A stretch of 64,000 nt of DNA from the NCBI RefSeq assembly GCF_011927835.1, contig NZ_JAATJH010000005.1:372001-436000 (forward strand), in the 5' to 3' direction. A program made the translations under genes and the position numbers. Numbering within the stretch: position 1 is the first letter of the stretch; every line of letters begins with the position of its first letter. The stretch comes from Neolewinella antarctica. GTDB taxonomy: Bacteria; Bacteroidota; Bacteroidia; Chitinophagales; Saprospiraceae. Shown here piece after piece: positions 25,379-37,700 of this stretch. The notes beneath the pieces are model-generated. The model saw only the letters and a list, made by a program, of their open reading frames with translations, was not told the origin of the DNA and made no database searches.

Positions 25379-25487
25379 GGATGCATGAAGGTTTGTTCAT
25401 GTATTAAGGTGTTAGTTGGTGTTTGGTTGAAAGGGGGTGTTTTACCTAAGTGCGTGCGCTATAATTCAGCTTCGTTGCTTTTTTTTG

Positions 25488-25507
25488 GCGCGGTCGCGGG
25501 TGCAGGG
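25488..25507 (+). repeat. GC-rich dispersed 20-mer, copy b
   Basis: GCGCGGTCGCGGGTGCAGGG is the copy closest to consensus. It is intergenic, upstream of the MBL/rhodanese gene. Confidence 0.6.
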
Positions 25508-25591
25508 TTATGGGCCAGAAAACGATTAACTCACGGTAAGGTGCCGTAAACCGGGCGAGACGGTTTGTCTCCTTTCCCAACTACGTGGCAC

Positions 25592-25609
25592 TCCCGATAG
25601 CTATCGGGA
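25592..25609. repeat. 18-bp palindrome, intergenic copy
   Basis: TCCCGATAGCTATCGGGA is a perfect palindrome identical to the core of the one at 10488-10509 inside the NUDIX gene. Confidence 0.75.
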
Positions 25610-25677
25610 CCGCGCCCAGATTATTTACTACGGTACCGAACCGAATCTTTGCGTACCGAAGACCGGGGTTTGTAAAA

Positions 25678-25722
25678 CAAAAAATCCCCGGCCAACTGAC
25701 TAAAATCAGCTAACCGGGGACT
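25678..25722 (-). terminator. Rho-independent terminator of the giant gene
   Basis: On the minus strand a long stem begins TCCCCGG and ends CCGGGGA; the inner part TTAGCTGA pairs with TCAGTTGG through G-U pairs. It is followed by six T. It lies about 25 bases past the stop of the giant SprB-like gene. Confidence 0.8.
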
Positions 25723-25744
25723 CACCAAATAAAGGAATCAACCC

Positions 25745-28700
25745 TTAATTCATCCGAACGTGCGGCACGATGACGGTCGTCTCCCCGGCGCGCACCATCA
25801 TGATGTAAAGCCCCGTGGCCATACGGTTAACCAGGTCGAAGGGGACTTCCCGGTAGTTCTCTTCCCCGCGTAGTACCCGTCTTTCCACAACCTGCCCGGT
25901 TGCTTGGTTAATAATAAACAGTTCGGCGTCCATCTCCTCGCGCAGTTCAAGATCAACTTGAAAGGCACCCCGGTGCGGGTTAGGCCACAGCTTAGTGTCC
26001 ACCACGTCATCACCCAGGGTTACCGTGCCTCCGCCGGTAGCGTCCGCCTCCGTAACGGTGACCGTCCGGTAAAGGGAAACGGTGCAACCGCCGTAACTAG
26101 ACACGATCCCGATCGAGTACTCACCGGGTGCGGCGAACTCCAACCAGGCACGGCGGCCGTCGTCGGAAATGCGCAGTATCTCTACGCCCGGGTCGAGCTC
26201 CCACGTGCTGCTGTCGGGTAGCGAATCAGTGATGTCAATCACGAGCAAGCCGTTGCTGCCCATCACGTAGTTGGAAGCAAAGAGAATGTCGGGTTCAATC
26301 GATCCCTCCCGGGCGATGTTGACGTCGAACTCCCGCTCCAAACTACAACCGGTGTCGCTGTCCGTAATGCGCACGGTGTGTAAGCCGGACACGCCGGATT
26401 GAAGCCGGGGCGACTGCTGGACGGTCCCGTCGGGCAAGCTCCATTCCACCGCAAACCCTGCGGTAATCACGGTACTCAGGTCGAGTTCCGCAATCGTATC
26501 CCCGCAGAAATCCAGGTCGGCAACCAGACTGTCCAGCAGGGTGAAAACCGGGAAACTGTTAAACGTGAACCTGCTGTTGGCCGCGCAGCCCCGGCCGTCG
26601 GTGACGACTACGGCAACTGTACCGAACAACTCGCCACGCTCGGGCGTGCCCTGCTCGCCGTCCCAGGTGAAGGTGTAGTCGCCGTCACCACCCGTGGCGG
26701 AGAGGGCCAGGAAGCCGGGTTCGTTAAAGCAGGCGGCGTCGAGGAACTGTACGACGACGATCCGCAGCGGTTCAAAGCTTTCGATAACGACCGTGTCGTA
26801 GCTCTGGTAGCAAGTGTTAACGCTGTCCGTAGCGGTCACGACGTAAGTGCCCGGAGCTAGATTCGGGAAGCGATTGACCTCCGCAAAATTGATACCGTCG
26901 ATGCTGTAGAGCAGGTTGGCGTCCATGCTTTCGACCACGATGTCACCACCGTCCGTACAGTCCGCGTTCAACTCAGCGTAAGCGCGGAACTCGACGTCGA
27001 GAGTCTGTGATTCAAGTGAGACGGTGCGCGCCGTAGTACAGCCAGTCGTACCGATGCGGCCGACGATTCGGTAAATCCCCGCGGACAGCCCGTCAAAAAC
27101 GGGGCTACTTTGGAAAGTAAGACCTCCGTCGTTGCTGTAGTTATCACAGTCGGTACAGTCAACGGTCAACCGACCATTGGCTTCGTCGCAAGTGGGACGT
27201 TGGTCTACGGTGACGGATACTTCGGGGTTCTCACACTCGATCGTTGCAATGGTGAAGCTGCAGTCGCGCTCGCAGCCGTTACCGTCCGTTACCGTCACTT
27301 CGTAGACGCCGTCGTCTCCGACGCTGATCACGATGCTGTCGGAGCTGACTTCCGTCGTGAGCGCAAGCTCACCTCCGGAGGTTACCCTCACCCTGTACAC
27401 CGGTGCGCCACCGGAGAAGCGAATGAGGGCGGTTTTTGTGCCCGGTTCCACGGCGCAGGTGACGGAGTAATCCTCGCAGAAACCGTTGCCGACGGTAGCG
27501 CGTGCCGTGGCCCGGCAGCCATTGGCGTCACGGACGCTGACGGTGTACTGCCCGGCGGTAAGCTCGTCGATGGTAAAGTCGGCTACGTCGCTCGTACTCG
27601 CGCTGTCGATTACCTCACCATTAACGGTCGTGCCCGCTAGGCTTATCACGTAAGGGCCGTTACCGTCACCGATGTTTATCCGGATGTTGCCATCTCGCCC
27701 GCCCGCCACCGAGGTATTGAATCCCGTTGCGGTCACTACGAGCGGATCAACGGGGTCGATCGTAATGGTATTGCTGAGCGTGCAGCCGTCTTCCGTCGTG
27801 AGGGTGACGCGGTACGTACCGGGTTTGACGCCGGTCAGAGTAGGTGAGGTGGCACCCGTGCTCCAGCGGTAATTAGTGATTGTTACCCCGGGAAGAGATA
27901 CCGCGATGCTGCCCAAATCATCCGCGCAATCAAAGCCTTCCGCCACTAGTTGTGGCGACAAAAGCGTGCAGTCTACACCAAGAATACTAGCAGTACAGCT
28001 CGTGGAACAACCAAAGCGATCTTCAACCCGGAGCGTATAGTCACCCGGTAACAGGTTGGGTACGCTGCTGGCGCCGGCGCTGATGCTTCCGAAGAGAACT
28101 TCATTCACGTAGAGCGTGTAGGGCCCCGACTCCCCCGCCAAGGAGAGTTGAATCTGACCCACTCGCTCACCCGGCAGTAAGGTATCCGAAGTACAAACTA
28201 ATTCAAGTGGCGCCAGCGTCTCGATCTCTACGGGTAAGATCCGGCGGCACCCACCGGCTTCCGTTAAGTCAACGCTGTAGCTTCCGGCGGATAAGCCATT
28301 TACCTCAAAGCGTACGTTACCGTTGTCCTGCGTTATTGGTCCGGTCACCGTGCCGACCGCGGGGAAATACCGCAGTTGGTAGGGCGCCGTGCCCCCGGTC
28401 AGTTCGATTTCGAAGCGACCGCTGGCCGCATCGTTGCAGGTCACGGGGGTGACTTCGAGACTGTACTCTACCTCCTCGCAGGCCGGGTCGGCCTCGCCGG
28501 TAATCGTGCCGCTGCACGTCAAGTCACTCACGCATCCGTTTGCGTCGGTGACGACCACTTCGATGGCGTAGTCGCCCACGGGAAGGCCCGCAACGGCAAA
28601 GGTCTGACCGTTCTCCAGTAAGTAATCGTTGCCTGCGTAGGCTACGGAGTACGGTGGGTTGGTCCCTTCGATGCCGATTAGGGCACCACCGCTGGGCGCA

Positions 28701-31700
28701 AAATTGCCCGTGCTTACTAATTCATTGATTGGCGTACAGATTAGGGCGGGGGCCGCGGGTGCGGGGTTGGTTCGTGAAGCAGAGTCGGTACAGCCCGTCT
28801 CCAGGTCAGTTACCGTGACGCCGTAATTACCTCCCCGGTAATTGTCGATCCGGTTACTGGTTTGTCCGTCGGACCACAAGTACCCGTAGCGCCCGCTTCC
28901 TCCCGCTACCGTTGCGGTCAGTGCGATTGAATCGTCGGGGCAAATCAGTTCGCCTTCCGCCTCGATTGAAACCAGCAACGTGCTACAGTCTACGACCGCC
29001 TGAATAACACCTTCACACGTCATGACCAGCGTACATCCGTTCGCATCGGTTACGCTGATCGTCTGGCTGTACGGTCCGCTCGGCAAGCCGTCGATGGTGA
29101 CTTGCTGATTTTCGTCTACCGTAAGTGGTTGCCCACCTTGGTCTACGGCCCCATAGGGTGAGGTGCCGCCGGCGAGTTGGAAGACGACAGCTCCGGTTCC
29201 CCCCGCCACCGATGGTTGAGTAGTGCTACATGCGTAGCTAAGGGTTGCCGGAGCGGTAATGGTTATGCTCGCACTATCGACGCACCCCGTAACTGCGTCC
29301 GTTACCGTGACGGAGTAGCTCGCCGGCCCGGTGACTTCGATGGACGTCAGGTTGGGAGATTGCTGCCCGTCGCTCCACGCGTAGTTCAGCTCGCCGGTGG
29401 CTCCTGCAACAGACGCCGTCAGCGTAGTCGAGCCGTCCGCACAGTCCAGCACGTCATCGCTTGCCGTGAGGGTAACGGAAAAACTGTCGGCACAATCCGC
29501 CGCGTCGATAGTGATTTCGCCCGCACAACCGACTTGTTGTTCGCAGCCGCTGGCGTCCGTCACGGTGAAGCTAAGATCGTACGGTCCTACCGCAAGATCG
29601 GTAACGGTTATTTGATTTAGCGCGGTGACAACGACCGTTTGACCGGTGTTGAGATTAGTCGCTACGTAAGGTGCGGTTCCGCCGCTGATGGTCAGGGTGA
29701 CCGCTCCGGTGCCGTCTTCAGCTTGTGCGTCCACTTTTTCGCAGTCGGTAGTGATGGCTACTGGGGCGGTGACCGTGATGCTGGCGCTATCAATGCAACC
29801 CGTAGCTACGTCGGTTACCGTAACGGAGTAATCCGCTGCGCCGGTGACTTCAATGGAGGACAAGCCAACTGCCTGCCGGCCATTACTCCACGCGTAGGTT
29901 AATTCCCCCGTGGCTCCAGTAGCGGAAGCAACTAGCGTAGTCGATCCGCCCGCGCAGTCCAGGACAGTATCATTTGCCGTGAGGGTGACGGAGAAAGTGC
30001 CGGCACAATCCGCGGGCGTAATTTCAATTTCACCCGAGCAACTGACTTCCTGCTCGCAACCATTTGCGTCCGTTACGGTGAAGCTGACCCGGTATGTCCC
30101 TACGTCTAGGCCAGAGATGTTGATCTGATTTATTGCGGTGACGGTAGCGGCCTGGTTGGTGGACTCGTCAATTGCCGTGTAGGGTGCCGTGCCACCACGA
30201 ATGGTCAGCGTGACCGATCCCGTACCGGTTTCGGTTAGCGCGTCCGTCTTATCGCAGGCGGCGGTAATGGCGGTAGGTGCGGTGATGACTAAACTTGCCG
30301 AATCAACACAGCCCGTGGCCGCGTCCGTAATCGTGACGGAATAGTTACCGGCCCCAAATACTTCTATCGAAGCCGACGTGGCTGCTTGCTGCTCTTCACT
30401 CCACGCGTAGGTTAATTCTCCCGTGGCTCCCGCAACGGTAGCCGTCAGGACCGTTGATCCGTCCGCGCAATTCAGGACGTTGTCGTCCGCCGTAAGGATC
30501 ACGGAGAAGGTGTTCACGCAATCTTCCGCATCAATTTCAATCGTACCCGCGCAACCGACTTGCTGCTCGCAGCCGTTTGCATCCGTCACGGTGAAGTCGA
30601 GTACATAATCTCCCGTAGGTAGGCTGGTAACGGTAATCTGGTTTAGCTCGGTAACAGCCGCGGCTTGGCCGGTGACGTCGTTGATCGCCGTGTAGGGTGC
30701 CGTGCCGCCGCTGATGGTGAGTATAACCGATCCGGTGCCGCCTTCGATTAGCGCGTCCGTCTTATCGCAACTGCTCGTTATGGGAGCGGGGCCGGTAATT
30801 GATATACTTGCACCATCAACGCATCCCGTAGCGGCGTCAGTAACCGTGACGGAGTAACTCGCTGCTCCGGAAACCTGAATGGAACTCAAGTCAACTGCTT
30901 GCTGTCCGTCACTCCAGGCGTAAGTCAGTTCGCCGGTTGCTCCTGCTACGGTAGCGATTAGGGTGGTCGGTCCGTCAGCACAATCCAGTACGTTAGTATC
31001 TGCCGTAAGCGTGACGGAGAAGTTGTTGGTACAATCTTCCTCCTCGACTTCAATTTCGCCCGAGCAACCGACTTGCTGCTCGCAGCCGTTGGCATCCGTG
31101 ACGGTGAAGCTGAGTTCGTAAGCTCCTACGGGTAGGCTGGTGACGACGAGCTGGTTCAGTTCGGTAACCGTAGTAGCTAGATTGGTGCTATCATTGATTG
31201 CCGAGTAGGGTGCCGTGCCACCGGCGATGGTCAGCGTGACCGACCCGGTACCAGCTTCAATGCGCGCGTTCGTTTTATCGCAACTGCTCGTGATCGGCGC
31301 GGAGCCGGTGATCACGATGCTATCGGTACCGACGCACCCCGTAGCCGCGTCCGTAACGGTGACAGAATAACTCGCCGCTCCGGAAACCTGAATGGAACTC
31401 AAGTCAACTGCTTGCTGTCCGTCACTCCAGACGTAAGTTAGTTCACCGGTTGCTCCTGCTACGGTAGCGATTAGGGTGGTCGGTCCGTCAGCACAATCCA
31501 GTACGTTAGTATCTGCCGTAAGCGTGACGGAGAAGTTGTTGGTACAATCTTCCTCCTCGACTTCAATTTCGCCCGAGCAACCGACTTGCTGCTCGCAGCC
31601 GTTGGCATCCGTGACGGTGAAGCTGAGTTCGTAAGCTCCTACGGGTAGGCCGGTGACGACAAGCTGGTTCAGTTCGGTAACCGTGGCAGCTAGATTGGTA

Positions 31701-34700
31701 TTATTGTCGATTGCCGAGTAGGGTGCCGTGCCACCGGTAATGGTCAGTGTGACCGACCCAGCACCAGCTTCAATGCGCGCGTTCGTTTCATCGCAACTGC
31801 TCGTTATGGGAGCGGGGCCGGTAATTGATATACTTGCACTATCAACGCATCCCGTAGCGGCGTCAGTGACCGTGACGGAGTAACTCGCTGCTCCAGAAAC
31901 CTGAATGGAACTCAAGTCAACTGCTTGCTGTCCGTCACTCCAGGCGTAAGTCAGTGCGCCGGTTGCCCCTGCTACGGTAGCGACCAGGGTGGTCGATCCA
32001 TCCGAGCAATCCAGTACATTCTCGTTCGCCACCAAGTCGACGGAAAAAGTATTCGTACAATCTGTTGGGTCAACCAATATTTCGCCCGAACAAACGACTT
32101 GTTGCTCACAGCCATTAGCATCTGTGACGGTGAAGCTAAGTGCGTAAGCTCCTACGGGTAGGTTGGTAATACCGAGCTGGTTCAGCTCGGTAACCATAGC
32201 AGCTAGGTTAGTGCTATCGTTGATTGCCGTGTATGGTGCTGTACCACCGCTGATGGTCAGCGTAACTGAACCGAAGCCGTTGTCGATTAGCGCGTCCACC
32301 TTTTCGCAATTAGCGGTGATGGGTGCGGGGGCGGTGATGACTAAGCTTGCTGAATCAACGCAGCCCGTAGCGGCATCAGTAACCGTGACGGAATAGCTCG
32401 CTGCTCCATTTATATCGATGGAAACCAAGTCAACTGCCTGCTGCCCATCGCTCCACGCGTAGGTTAGGTCACCGGTAGCTCCCGTTACGGAAGCCATCAG
32501 TACTGTCGCTGCGTCCGCACAATCCAGGGCATTGTTCTCCGCCGTAAGAATAACGGAAAAGGTGTTCACACAATATTCCGTGTCTACGCCGATGGTACCC
32601 GCACAGTTAACCTGCTGCTCGCAGCCGTTAGCGTCCGTTACGGTGAAGCTAAAGTCATAATCTCCCGCGGGTACGTCTGTGACGATAATCTGGTTAAACT
32701 CGTTAACGGTGGCCGTCTGATTAGTGCGGTCATCGATTGCTACGTAAGGCACCGTGCCGCCGCTGATGGCCAGCGTGACGGATCCAGTGCCGTTCTCGCT
32801 TGGTGCGTCAATTTGATCGCAGGTAGCGGTAATGGGTGTGGGCGCGGTAATTTTTAAACTGGCGCTATCGACACAACCCGTGGCTGCATCGGTGACCGTT
32901 ACGGAATAGTTTGCCGCGCTAGTCACCTCAATTGAAGTTAAACCAACCGCTCGCTGCCCGTCACTCCACGCGTAGGTTAACTCACCCTTAGCTCCGGTAG
33001 CGGAAGCCGTTAGCGTGGTCGCTCCTTCCGCACAGTCTAAGACATTGTCTTCCGCCGTGAGGGTAACGAAGAAGTTGCCAGCGCAATCTTCCCCTTCGAC
33101 TTCAATTTCACCCGAACAGCTAACCTGCTGTTCGCAGCCATTAGCATCGGTGACGCTGAAGCTGAGGTCGAACCGTCCTACGGATACGTTAGTGATGATT
33201 TGGTTCAGATCGGTAACTGTAACTGCTTGGCCGGTGCTATCACTGATCGCTGCGTAGGGGGCGGTGCCACCACTAATGGTCAGGACGACCGAACCGGTAC
33301 CTGTTTCTATGAATGCATCCACCTTTTCGCAAGTACTGACGATGGGGGTGGGCGCGGTGATTTCTACGCTGTCGGTGCTAACGCAACCCGTCGCCGCGTC
33401 GGTTACCGTGACGGAATAATTTGCCGCACCGGTCACCACAATAGAAGTCAGGTCAACTGCCTCCCGTCCGTTACTCCAGGCGTAGGTCAACTCGCCAATC
33501 GCTCCCGTAACGGAAGTTGTTAGCGCGGGCGATCCGTCAGAGCAGTCCAACACATTACTATCCGCCGTGAGGAAGACGAAGAAGTTACTAGCGCAATCTA
33601 CTTCGTCGACTTCGATTTCGCCCGAGCAACTGACTTGTTGTTCGCAGCCATTAGCGTCGGTGACGGTGAAACTGAGTTCGTACGCGCCGACGGGTAAGTC
33701 AGTAACAATTTGGTTCAATTCAGTAACGGTGGCCACCCGATCGGTGCCGTCATTGATTGCCGTGTACGGTGCGGTACCACCGCTAATGGTTAGGGTGACC
33801 GACCCGGTGCCGCTCTCGATTAGCGCATTCGTTTTTTCGCAAGTAGCGGTGATGGAAACGGGGGCGGTGATGGAAACGCTCGCGCTATCAACGCAACCGG
33901 TGGCTGCATCGGTAATCGTGACGGAATAGCTTCCCGCTGCGTTCACGGTAATGGAAGCTAAGTCGACTGCTTGCTGCCCGTCACTCCATACGTAGGTCAG
34001 TTCCCCCGTACCTCCGGTGACAACCGCCGTCAGCGTAGTTGATCCGTCCGAACACTCCAGTGCACTATTGTCGGCCGTCAGGGTGACGGAGAAATTACTG
34101 GTACAGTCCTCCGCATCGACGTTGATTTCCCCCGAGCAACTAACCTGCTGTTCGCAGCCGCTAGCGTCCGTTACGGTGAAGTCGAGCGTGTACGGCCCTA
34201 CGGGTAGGTCAGTGACGGTGATTTGGTTTAGGTCATCAACGGTAGCTAATTCGCCGGTGCTGTCATCGACCGCCGTGTACGGTGCGGTGCCACCACTGAT
34301 GGTCATTGTTACCGAGCCGGCTCCAGTCGCAAGGAATGCGTTTACTTGGTCACAACTAGCGGTGATGGGCGTGGGTGCGGTAACTACCAGGCTGGCACTA
34401 TCGACACAACCGGTAGCTGCGTCCGTGACCGTAACGGAATAGCTCGCCGCACCGGTCACCTCAACGGAAGTCAAGTCAACCGCTTGTTGCCCGTCGCTCC
34501 ACGCATAAGTTAGTTCACCCGTGGCTCCGGTAGTAGTGGCCGTTAGTGTAGTAGAGGCATCCGAACACGCTAACACGTTGCTATCCGCCGTGAGGGAGAC
34601 GGAGAAGTTGCTGGCACAATCTTCCGGGTCGACTTCAATCGTGCCCGAGCAGGTGACTTGCTGTTCGCAAGCGTTAGCATCCGTTACGGTAAAGCTGAGG

Positions 34701-37700
34701 GCGTACGGACCCGTCGGCAGGTCAACTATAACTTGGTTTAGTTCGGTAAGGAAAGCTGCCTGGCCGGTGCTATCATCGATCGCGGTATACGGTGCGGTAC
34801 CACCGTTGATGGTCAGTGTTACCGAACCGGTGCCGGCCGTAATGAACGCGTCCGTTTTGTCGCAAGTAGCGGTGATGGGGGCGGGTGCGGTTACGTTTAA
34901 GCTCGCGCTATCGACGCAGCCCGTAGCCGCATCGGTTAAGGTCACGGAATAATCTGCCGCACCGGTTACCTCAATGGAAGCTAAGTCGACCGCCACCCGT
35001 CCGTTACTCCACGCGTAGGTCAATTCGCCGGTAGCGCCCGTAACGGAGGTTGTTAGCGTGGTCGATCCATCAGCGCAATTCAACACATTATCGTCCGCCG
35101 TAAGGGAGACAGCAAAGTTACTGGCGCAATCTTCGGGGTTGACCCCAATTTCGCCCGTGCAACTAACCTGCCGGTCGCAACCGTTGGCGTCCGTTACGGT
35201 AAAACTGAGTGCGTACGGACCTACGGGTAGGTCAGCGGTAATAATCTGATTCAATTCGGTCACAACGGCCGTTTGGCCGGTACCGTCGTTGCTGGCAGTA
35301 TAGGGTGCGGCGCCACCAGTAATGGTTAACGTGACCGAACCAGTACCGGACTCGATCAGCGCATCCGTCTTTTCACAGGTAGCGGCAATGATTGCGGGAG
35401 CGGTTATCGTCAAACTAGCCGAGTCAACGCAGCCCGTAGCCGCGTCGGTCACGGTGACGGAATAGCTTCCCGCACCAGTTACTTCGATGGTATTTTCGGT
35501 GGATTCGCCCGAGGCTTCACTCCACGAATAGGAGAGTTCGCCCGTAGCGCCCGCAACGGAAGCCGTCAGGGTGGTCGCTGCGTCCGCACAGTCCAGTACG
35601 TTGTCGTCCGCCGTGAGGGTGACGACGAAATTGTCAGTACAGTCTGCTGGGTCAACGTCGATCGTACCCGAGCAACTTACCTGTTCTTCGCAACCATTAA
35701 CGTCGGTAACGGTGAAATTGAGGTCGTACGGTCCCACGGCGAGGCCGGTGACGAGAATTTGGTTGAGTTCGGTGACGGTGGTCGTATCGCCAGTGTCAGT
35801 ATCGACGGCCGTGTACGGCCCGGTGCCACCATTAACGGTCAGCGTAACCGAACCCGTTCCGGACTCGATCAGCGCGTCCGTCTTGTCACAGGTGGCGGTG
35901 ATGGGTGTGGGAGCGGGGTCACTAATCGTAACGGCGGTTTCGGCTACGCAATCATTCGCCGCGTCGGTAACGGTCACGCCGTAGCGGCCGGCTTCCAGTA
36001 CGGTAATACTACTGAGTTCCGGACCGGATTCTCCCGTGCTCCAGACATAGCTTAGGGTACCCACCGCGTTGGTGGCGGTCGCGGTGAGTTGGACGGGCTC
36101 GCCAGCACAAGTGAACGGCGGTGGCGTAGCCAAACTGACTTCCAGCGCGCAGGCAACGGCGGTGATCGTATCACTCACGTACGTCGCCCGGTCACCCGCA
36201 CAGCCGAGGCTGTCTACTACCCGAATGGTATAAGCCTCGCCCGTGGGTAGTGGCCTTACCAAGATCATGGCACCCGCGTCCGCGCCAAAAAATTCATCAT
36301 TTACGAAAACGGAGTAAGGAGGAGTGCCACCGGAGACGGTGAGTTCGACGCTACCCGCCCCGTCGGCCGCCGCTGGCTGCTGGGTTGATCCGCTAACGAC
36401 GAGTTCAGTAGGTTGGCCAACTTCGTAGCTTGCTACGGTACTACAATTGCGCGCATCGGTAACGGTAACCGCGTAGGTGCCTACGCTAAGATCGGACAGT
36501 ACGGCACCGGCAGTTTCGTCGGCCCAAGTGATAACGTAAGGAGGAAAATCTCCGGTGACCGTCAGTTCGAGCGAGCCATCGCTGCCACCGAAACACGTCA
36601 CGTCCGTCGTCGCCACCCCGATGGTGGGCGGGGCGTCGCACGCCGGGTCGAGCACGGTTGAGGTACAGGCGGCTGACGAGCAGCCGGTTGAATCAGTGAA
36701 CTCAAACGAGTAAGTACCGGCGGCGAGGTTTCTCCAAACGTACCGTTCCGCGTTGATGTCGGCGCGGGATTCGATGAGCTCATCGTCGAGGTAAGCCCGC
36801 ACTACGAAGGGAGGGCTTGCGTCGCCAAAGGTCAGCACCACCCTGCCGGTAGACGTGCCGACGGAAGTCGTCGGCCGCGGCGAACAAGAAATGATGAGTT
36901 CGTCGCGCGGGGTGACGGAGAAAGTTCTTACCACCACGCAATTGGCTTCATCGGTCACCGTAACGGTGTAATCACCACCGTTCAGGCCGGTGATGTCTTC
37001 GCTCGTAGCTCCGTTCGACCACTCGTAAGTGACCCCGCCGGTAGCACCCGTAACGGTCAGGTCCAACACCCCGGTCGTCGTGCCGAAACACGGGTCCGTG
37101 GAGGTAGCGTCGACGCTCAAATTACACGCCGGGTCGGTAACGACGGACGTACACTCCGTGCTACAATCGTTCGCGTCAACTATTCGAAGCACGTAGGTCG
37201 CGGCCGTAAGGTCCCGCAGAACGAACGTGTCCGTTAACTGGGTAGCGATGGGTTGATCAGTACTGTCGACGTAGACAGAATAGGGGGCAACACCGCCTCC
37301 GAAGGCGAGCGAAACCGAACCGTTATTTCCCCCTACATCAGTAGTTGCCGTAGCCTGGCAAACGAGGCTTAGTTCGGTGGGTTCTTCGACGGTAAAGGTC
37401 CGGGAAAAACGACAGTTGGTGGCGTCGGTAACTACTACTGAATACAGTCCGGCGGATAGGTTCGAGACCTCGTCCTCGGTGGAAAAGACCTCTTTTTGGT
37501 CGTTCGTCCACACGACCGCGTAACTAGTGGCATCCGTTAAAATGTCCAACGAGATGGTACCGGTCGCCTCGCCGAAGCAGCTGACATTTTGAATGCTTCT
37601 CGTCACCGCAAGCGTGCATTCTAGGTCGGGAATCGTGGCTTCACAGTCGGTCGCGGAGCAGTCATTGCCGTCCGTCGCGGTGATTACGTAAGTACCGACG

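Larger units (their letters stand above)
25379..25744. other. Intergenic region with repeats and terminator
   Basis: About 365 bases without a gene. It contains a GC-rich 20-mer (25488-25507), the palindrome at 25592-25609 and the terminator of the giant gene (25678-25722). No coding region is apparent. Confidence 0.7.

Noticed and set aside
25384-25401. CATGAA...TTCATG dyad just upstream of the MBL/rhodanese gene
   Set aside because: Six-base arms are short enough to occur by chance and nothing else supports an operator.
28745-28768. A GC-rich 20-mer copy inside the giant gene
   Set aside because: It shares GCGGGTGCGGGG but the left half departs from consensus; it may be composition only.
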